From Glandiceps talaboti (lineage: Eukaryota; Hemichordata; Enteropneusta; Spengelidae): a stretch of 64,000 nucleotides of DNA. A program made the position numbers and the translations under genes. Position 1 is the first letter of the stretch, and every line of letters begins with the position of its first letter. Shown one piece after another: positions 58,301 to 64,000 of this stretch. The notes under the pieces are model-generated. The model ran no database searches and was not told the origin of the DNA. It saw only the letters and a program-made list of their open reading frames with translations. The stretch is from contig NC_135551.1 of the NCBI RefSeq assembly GCF_964340395.1, forward strand, positions 4,369,463 to 4,433,462, read 5' to 3'.

Positions 58301-58877
58301 AGGTCAGATAATGAAATGGTCAATAAGTTATGAAGTTTTGTATGTAGAGATGCCATTCAAATGTGCACAATAATATTGCTATATAACACACTAGTGGGGG
58401 AGGGGGGGGGGGGTCTATGTCTTCTGTGAAGTCTTGTTACAATATAAGATCAATCAAATATATCGCACCTTAAGTTTTTATACTATTAGTTGATAGGTTC
58501 AAAAAATAGTCAAAAATGATTTCATTTTTTGTACTATCAGGTCAATAAGTTTCTTGGATATTTTAAAATCAAAGCCCAACCTTTCTTCAGTACATAAACC
58601 TACTCATATTTATTTTCCTTTTCAGTTCTCTGTTCTCTACATCCTGGCATTTTCAACCATTGCAATTGGTTTGATAATATACAGCCTAAAGCCAACAGGT
58701 GAAACTCCCAGAGACAGTCGGTATGCCAGGATGGATGCCGAATCAGGTGATCAAAGAGGAGCCACTCAGAGACTACAACAGAAAGAGGAAGAACCTGCCA
58801 ATCATAATGCAGCTACTATTGAAGATCAAGAAGTTCCCCCTGAGGCTGAAGCATTGAACACAAGTATCAATGACTAA
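52207..58877 (+). CDS. SLC35F2: SLC35F1/F2-type transporter; whole gene, 6 exons
   Basis: Exons 52207-52313, 53619-53922, 55057-55216, 55838-55994, 57323-57530 and 58626-58877 give 395 aa with matching phases (2,0,1,2,0); human F2 is 374 and F1 408 residues. About ten membrane segments are visible: [95 protein letters not shown] (the F1/F2 signature), [71 protein letters not shown] and C tails are hydrophilic, the latter Glu/Gln-rich. Human SLC35F2 is best known for importing the drug YM155 and has been linked to queuine/queuosine uptake; whether this protein does so is unknown. Divergent from RAB39. The orthologue may predate the F1/F2 split. AATAAA at 60380 is one 3' end candidate. Confidence 0.95.
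53619..53922 (+). CDS. SLC35F2: SLC35F exon 2
   Basis: Acceptor CTAATCACAG, donor GTAACA. Encodes the first three membrane segments and ends TNLTSIQ, a conserved family site. Confidence 0.96.
54266..54445 (+). mobile_element. 3' end of a truncated LINE
   Basis: A frame reading [20 protein letters not shown] then YLFARHF and a stop resembles the C-terminal end of LINE reverse-transcriptase proteins, and is followed by TGGCGCTATACAAAATGA, a common LINE/SINE 3' tail. It lies in SLC35F intron 2. Confidence 0.7.
55057..55216 (+). CDS. SLC35F2: SLC35F exon 3
   Basis: Acceptor GTTTTTTTACAG, donor GTAAAT. Encodes [20 protein letters not shown] and [20 protein letters not shown]. Confidence 0.95.
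55307..55640 (-). mobile_element. Possible SINE/LINE tail with (TCTAA)n end
   Basis: On the minus strand AATAAAATTATCTAATCTAA ends the segment, a style of 3' end seen in non-LTR retroposons. The upstream minus-strand text is not recognisable as reverse transcriptase. In SLC35F intron 3. Confidence 0.4.
55838..55994 (+). CDS. SLC35F2: SLC35F exon 4
   Basis: Acceptor CATTGATAG, donor GTAAGT. Encodes [20 protein letters not shown] and [18 protein letters not shown]. Its last 50-60 bp are the source of the downstream tandem copies. Confidence 0.95.
56008..56545 (+). repeat. Exon-derived tandem array (exon 4 end plus donor)
   Basis: Four further copies of the exon 4 end (TTGGGCTAGTCTGATTAGTG-type) follow the true exon. 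The word TAGCAA[CT]G[AG]T sits at 55949 (exon), 56027, 56101, 56251 and 56401: steps of 78, 74, 150 and 150 bp. The last three units are nearly identical 150-mers. The donor decays from GTAAGT (true) to GCAAGT and then GTCAGT. Confidence 0.9.
57323..57530 (+). CDS. SLC35F2: SLC35F exon 5
   Basis: Acceptor TTTGATTGCAG, donor GTATGT. Encodes [20 protein letters not shown] and the [20 protein letters not shown] helix. Confidence 0.95.
57536..58370. repeat. Degenerate repeat with TTGACCTTTGA words
   Basis: Diverged units of roughly 190 bp with CATTCAAATGTCTACACCC-like, CTTTGACCTTGAC-like and GAAATTACTGAAAT-like parts fill most of SLC35F intron 5. Non-coding. Confidence 0.6.
58626..58877 (+). CDS. 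SLC35F2: SLC35F exon 6 (last helix and tail)
   Basis: Acceptor TTCCTTTTCAG; stop TAA 58875-58877. Encodes [20 protein letters not shown] and an acidic, Gln/Glu-rich cytoplasmic tail ending NTSIND. Confidence 0.95.
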   Translation, partial: FSVLYILAFSTIAIGLIIYSLKPTGETPRDSRYARMDAESGDQRGATQRLQQKEEEPANHNAATIEDQEVPPEAEALNTSIND

Positions 58878-61800
58878 AGTGTACAAATCTTGACATTGTC
58901 ACCAATGTTGCAATTTGTTTTCATTTTGACCAAAGTGTTGTCAGTGAAAATTGTCTGCAGTATTTCAATTTTCCGATCATTTCATCAGGGTACCTCATAA
59001 GTAAAAAACTTAAATACCATTGGTCCAAAATAATCCTAGAACTTTAAGAAAAGTGCAAAAAATCATGAACCTTTTGTACAAATCGTGTTTAAATGTAAAG
59101 CAAAGGAATGCATTCCTGTCATACTGCAAATTAGATGCAAATATAAGTTTTGTTGGTGACCAGTTACAGCATTATTTATGATAGAATCTTTTTATTTATG
59201 ATAGGTGTGTGTTATATATTTTCAATGTTTTAGTAAATATATCTATGCTGACTCTAGTATTACTAGTTTTTATTTATTAGGTGTTTTGGACATATTTATA
59301 TTATTGGAAAAATAGACCATACACTTATAGTACTGGTTGTTTATTACTTTTGTAAGTAAATTGTGATATGACGTGGGCTTCATGAAAAAAAGTCATTGTA
59401 TAACTGTCACTTTGTCAGCTATTTTCTGCCACCAACAACACAATTGACAGATGTTTTTTCAGTTGTATCCTAATTCTCCCTTTCTGAGTCAGTGATGTAT
59501 ATGTTGGGCTAAAGTATGTGTTTTATAGTAGATTGTGTGCTCTGAAAATAATAGTTGTGGTGATGAAAAAAACTTGGTATTTTGGGATGATGACAGTCAT
59601 GAATCTCATCTGAAGTTTGGCAGTAATATGCATATAGTAAAGTTGGTAATCTGACTCAGAGTTAAACTACTTACATATAATTCTCATTTTAGGTTTAGGA
59701 CACTTACAGCACTTTAGGACACTTACAACTTTTTTCACAATCATAATGTATGGTTTAGGAACTCTGGTAAAAGAGGGGCAACTCCGGGAAAAGAGGGCAA
59801 CTCAGGTAAGATGAGAATACCATGTACCAATACAGTGTATTGTCATTTTAGGGAACACCAGTAGACTACAATAGAGCAAGCACCTGGGGAACTAACGATA
59901 TGTAGATTTTACTTTATTACCACCTGTGACAACAGACTTACAGTAGTAATAATAAGACATGTACTTACAGATGCATGGCATAGAAGAGAAATGTTAAAGG
60001 GGCACAGGGTGACTTTATACAAATTTCGGGTGAGATTTATGTGGTGCATTTAAAAGACACGCATAGCATTCTACTCCCCGAAACAAATGTAACTATCAGT
60101 TGCAATTAACTAAACTTAAACTTGGTATTAAGAAAGATATAACGTATAAATGATCCAATGATGCAATTTTTGATAATTACCAAAAAATGTTGAGGAATCC
60201 ATACTCGGCAATCAGCTGTTATAAACATTATAAGAAAGCAATTGCACTGTCATAGAAGGCATTCACTGACATAATAGTATACTTTAATAGTTTAATCAAG
60301 GTTTTTTGTAAGTATTTTCACTTGAGTAAAATGTTTATAAACTCAGCTTGTGCCACTTTAAGCATGGGCATCATGGCACAATAAAGCTAAGACTGTGAAT
60401 ATATAAAAAACCCAAAATGGAAACAATTTAAAACAACAACAAAACCCAGTCTTTTCTTATTATAGAGGTTGATTTACTTGTACTACAAGTGATGTGTGAG
60501 TTCGAGAAATATATCGTGCCAACATGAACGTTGGTGGCTCACATCTGTAGCGAGTGTCGGATGGTAATTTTAGAAACCCAGTCTTCTTGTAGTGGTAGGT
60601 TTATGTGTAATTAATTGTCTGTGGTGTGATGCATATGATGTGTGAGTTCAAGAAATATATATGATATGTCAGCATGTAGCTCAAGAGTGTTGGGTGATAT
60701 ATTGTTGCTATTGGTTGCTAAGGATGTGGACGCGCTCACTTATGTCACCTTCTCGGCACACTAGTTTAATATAGACAGGGTATGCAATCCAAATTTATAC
60801 ATTTCAACGTTTGCACATTCGCAAGCAAACAATCCATATTTTGGTTACATAGTATGGTATGGTGCCAACAAGTCTTGAAAACTATAAACATTGTAGCAGT
60901 AATAGAGAGATGTCTTTCTAGACTGACTACCACATGTCCTTGGTACATCTTTGCTTAGTCTATCGAGAAAAATATACATTGTATTTATCACTGGTCAATA
61001 ATTGCATGATTTTTTAGGTTTAAGTAATAAATAGTCAACGAGTTCGGGAGGGTTATGGGCCAATAAATGAGGGGGCATAGCCCCCGAGTTCTTGGCACAT
61101 AACCCCACGAACGGTAATTGAATCAACTGCAAATTTTGCCATTAATTTATTTGAAACCAATTATATGAAAATAAACAAATACTACTACTGGAGGAAATAA
61201 AGATGTGCAAGTGGAAGTAAAAGAAATATATCGACATGGGACATGCACAAGATGAAATACTTAGCAAGATTTAATGTAATTGTTGAAACAAAAAATTGTT
61301 CATTTTAATAATGATATTTATATAAATATTAGAACAAAAATTCTTCATATTGACATGTCACAATATTATGTGATTATTTCAACAATCATGTTATGCTATA
61401 TTAATTATTATGAATATTGATTATAATTAGGCCATGACAATTAATATTGTCCAGTTTATTATGGACAAAACAGTTTTGTACCTGCAGAAACTTGCAAAGT
61501 AATATTTCATGACTGGCAATAAACAATGAAAAAAATCAATCAATTGCAACGGTGCATATTTAGACCACAAAAAATATCAACTATGTGAACTCACTGGACA
61601 AGTAATAGGTTTTCATAAATCTACAATTCTTCACCTATTCAACCTGTCCTAATAATTTTCAGCTTGGTACAGGAAATGAATAGGGAAACACACATAGTTT
61701 CTAAAGAAACAAGCGTGCAATACTCCATGGATCTGCGGCATACAGGCTGCAAGAGAAAAAAAAACATCATTGACAAACAAGAAATGGTCAGGCATTACTC

Positions 61801-64000
61801 AAAATTGTATGATTAAATAAATCGAAAAAATACATTCAACACACACATGTACAGTCAATACTGACATGACAATTTTTTAGCAGAAGTCAATGAACACACA
61901 AGTGAGCATTTGCAAAAAAGAAATGAATCGGTGTTTGCTGGAGCTGTTAATTTACAAAGATTTCACAATGTAGTTTTCTGATGCAGCCAGTGGTGACACT
62001 AAATTAAACATTTTTACCACTGAAGAATATCATTGACAATTCAAATAAAATTATATCACAAATTACAAATAATGGCAAAAGTGGTTGACACGTTTTTCTC
62101 AACAAGAGGCATTCGACTTGTTGTTTTAGTATGTAAATAAACTCTGTGAAATCATCAAGGTGTTGAATAAAATTGGCCATTGCATGTTGGATATATGGCT
62201 TTACACAGACAGTCCTGGGATACATTGAAATAACACCCACCCACCCACCCCTTTTTAGCACAACTGAACTGAGGTTCAGTAGTGCTATAGGGATCGCCTG
62301 GTGTGTGTGTGTGTGTGTGTGTGTGTCTGTCTGTCTGTCCGTGTGTGTGTAAACAACTTAAAGTCAAAAACCGCTGAACCTATTGCCATGATATTTGATG
62401 GGTCCATTACCTTGGGTGTCTAGTTGGGAAATTGTTCAAATCAAAATGATCTTACCATCGGTTTGTGATTTGGGTAAAAAATGTGATATTGGTCAAAAAA
62501 CTTACACTCAAAAAGTACTGGGCAGATTGGGCTGAAATTTGGGTGACACATTCTTCAGTGTGTTTTCACTAAGAATTGTTCATGATATGTCCCATCAGTG
62601 ATATGCAAATTAGGGCTAAAAATGTGTCTTTTTGGTCAAAAATCTTTAATTCCAAAACCACTGAGCAGATTGGGTTGAAATTTAATGGGAATGCATTTAT
62701 GGATGTATGGACGAAGAAATATTAAGCATAAAATGATTCCATGAGTGATATGCAAATTAGGTGTAAAAATGTTCATTTTTGGTCGAAAACTTAAATCTCA
62801 AAAAATAGTTTGAAACTTGGTGAGATGTTTCTGAAAGGGTTATTCAGCAGATTTTCGTCAAAACATGTTGACAAAATTGGCCCTAGCAACCATGACTTAG
62901 GCAACAGCCAGAACTAAAAACTACTGGGCAGATTGAGCTGAAATTTGGGTGTAACATTCTTCAGGGTGTTTATACTAAGAATTGTTCGTAACATGATGAG
63001 CCCATCAGTGATATGCAAATTAGGGCTAAAAATGTTTCTTTTTGGTCAAAAGTCTTTAATTCCAAAACTACTGAGCAGATTGGACTGAAATTTAATGGGG
63101 ATGCATCTAAGGATGTATAGATGAAGAAATAAAAAGCACATAATGATTTCATCAGTGATATGGAATTAAGGTGTAAAAATGTGAATTTTGGTCAAAAACT
63201 TATATCTCAAAAAGTACTAAGGAATGAGTCTGAAACTTGGTGGGATGTTTCTAGAAGTGTTATTCTATATCATTGCTTTTCCTCAAAAATCTTCAACTCT
63301 GAAATTACCTAGTAGATTGAGCTTTACTTTGTTGAGAATGTGAAGATTTGTCCTCATTAATAGCTGACACAGTGAGAACAGTACATTGTTAATTAGCTAT
63401 AATGTATACTTTACTATTTCCTCTGGTGGTAATGTGTGTAGCATGGCCAGTTTGGTTTATGACTGGATTGTGTAATATGTTGTAAGACAGCTGTTTCATC
63501 ACCTACCCATAAAACTGAATGTAGCTTGTGTTTAAAATTTCACAATAAGACAACCAAGAAAGTTAACCCTGTTACATTGGTATGGCTTGGTTCCAAATTG
63601 ATTTTAAAAATATAAAGAAGTACAAAACGTTGTAGACACATCACTTTAAAGTTTGATTAGGATGTTGCTATACTTGTCTTGTACACTTCCAACATAGGAT
63701 GGCTGGATTATTATGATGGAAATTAGGTATGAAAATTTTGTTTTGGTTGCAACTTTAAATCTTCAAAAAATTATACATCTATCATTGTCCTGAACATGAA
63801 GTTGTGCAACAACGCAATAATTGTGCTATTTTTTCAGGCACAGAACCTGAAGAAAATAAAAAAGATCAATTTATTTCAACAAGTGACCTGCAATTGTACA
63901 TGCGCAGTCATTTACCAATTGAACCTTGCCATTGTATTTTAGCAAACATAACTTACATGCAGAGGCTCTAGCACAGGTCAAAGGAAGGAGACAGAGCTGT
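58878..64000. other. 3' flank of SLC35F, no gene seen
   Basis: Starts with the 3' UTR; AATAAA occurs at 60380-60385. A partial duplication (GATGTGTGAGTTC at about 60491 and 60641) and a large tandem repeat (62240-63270) are visible. The rest is AT-rich DNA without recognisable exons. Confidence 0.5.
62240..63270. repeat. 407-bp tandem duplication after a TG/TCTG tract
   Basis: Begins with CACC repeats and (GT)n/(CTGT)n near 62300-62350, then AACAACTTAAAGTCAAAAAC. A block containing CATCAGTGATATGCAAATTA occurs twice, about 407 bp apart (anchor GGCAGATTG at 62521 and 62927), with weaker internal repeats of about 200 bp. It looks like one dispersed family with tandem sub-units; no coding sign. 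Confidence 0.75.

Overview
The window is nuclear DNA from an intron-rich, AT-rich animal genome. It holds five spliced protein-coding genes separated by long stretches of simple repeats, minisatellites and small inverted-repeat DNA transposons. There are no bacterial operons, rRNA genes or CRISPR arrays, and I could recognise no tRNA gene. The gene content (astacin-kringle protease, LYRM2, RAB39, SLC35F1/F2) and the repeat style fit a marine invertebrate. A lancelet, hemichordate or similar bilaterian is my guess, but the sequence does not settle it. Every gene model below comes from reading splice sites and checking that intron phases join; all five give closed frames of plausible length.

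Layout. (1) 2.3-8.4 kb, plus strand: a six-exon secreted astacin metalloprotease with a C-terminal kringle domain (434 aa). (2) 14.9-18.8 kb, minus strand: LYRM2, three exons, 87 aa, with an intron 2 made mostly of minisatellites. (3) 18.8-26.3 kb, plus strand: a five-exon protein (631 aa) joining an N-terminal F-box to a divergent actin-related fold. Its ATG is only 92 bp from the LYRM2 ATG, so the two share a bidirectional promoter. (4) 39.3-51.7 kb, minus strand: RAB39, two exons around an 11.7 kb intron. (5) 52.2-58.9 kb, plus strand: an SLC35F1/F2-type ten-helix transporter, six exons, head to head with RAB39 across 507 bp. As I recall the human map, RAB39A and SLC35F2 are also head-to-head neighbours on 11q22.3, so this looks like a very old bidirectional pair.

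Repeats. The spaces between genes and the larger introns hold a pogo/Tigger-like element (22.2-23.3 kb, TA duplication), a 1.3 kb element with 25-bp perfect inverted ends and a spliceable coding fragment (32.8-34.2 kb), several foldback elements (9.8, 19.3-20.5, 36.4, 46.6, 47.5 kb), a hAT-like element (50.1 kb), LINE/SINE ends (15.0, 54.3, 55.3 kb), and large minisatellites at 10.9-11.9, 16.0-17.8 and 27.3-28.1 kb.

The most unusual items are the F-box/actin-related fusion, which recalls plant ARP8; a relic of one of its exons inside a foldback element in its own first intron, changed mostly at silent sites; a tandem array in the SLC35F gene grown from the end of a coding exon and its splice donor; and the conserved RAB39/SLC35F divergent pair. 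I found no evidence of an operon-like or immune-type novel system.
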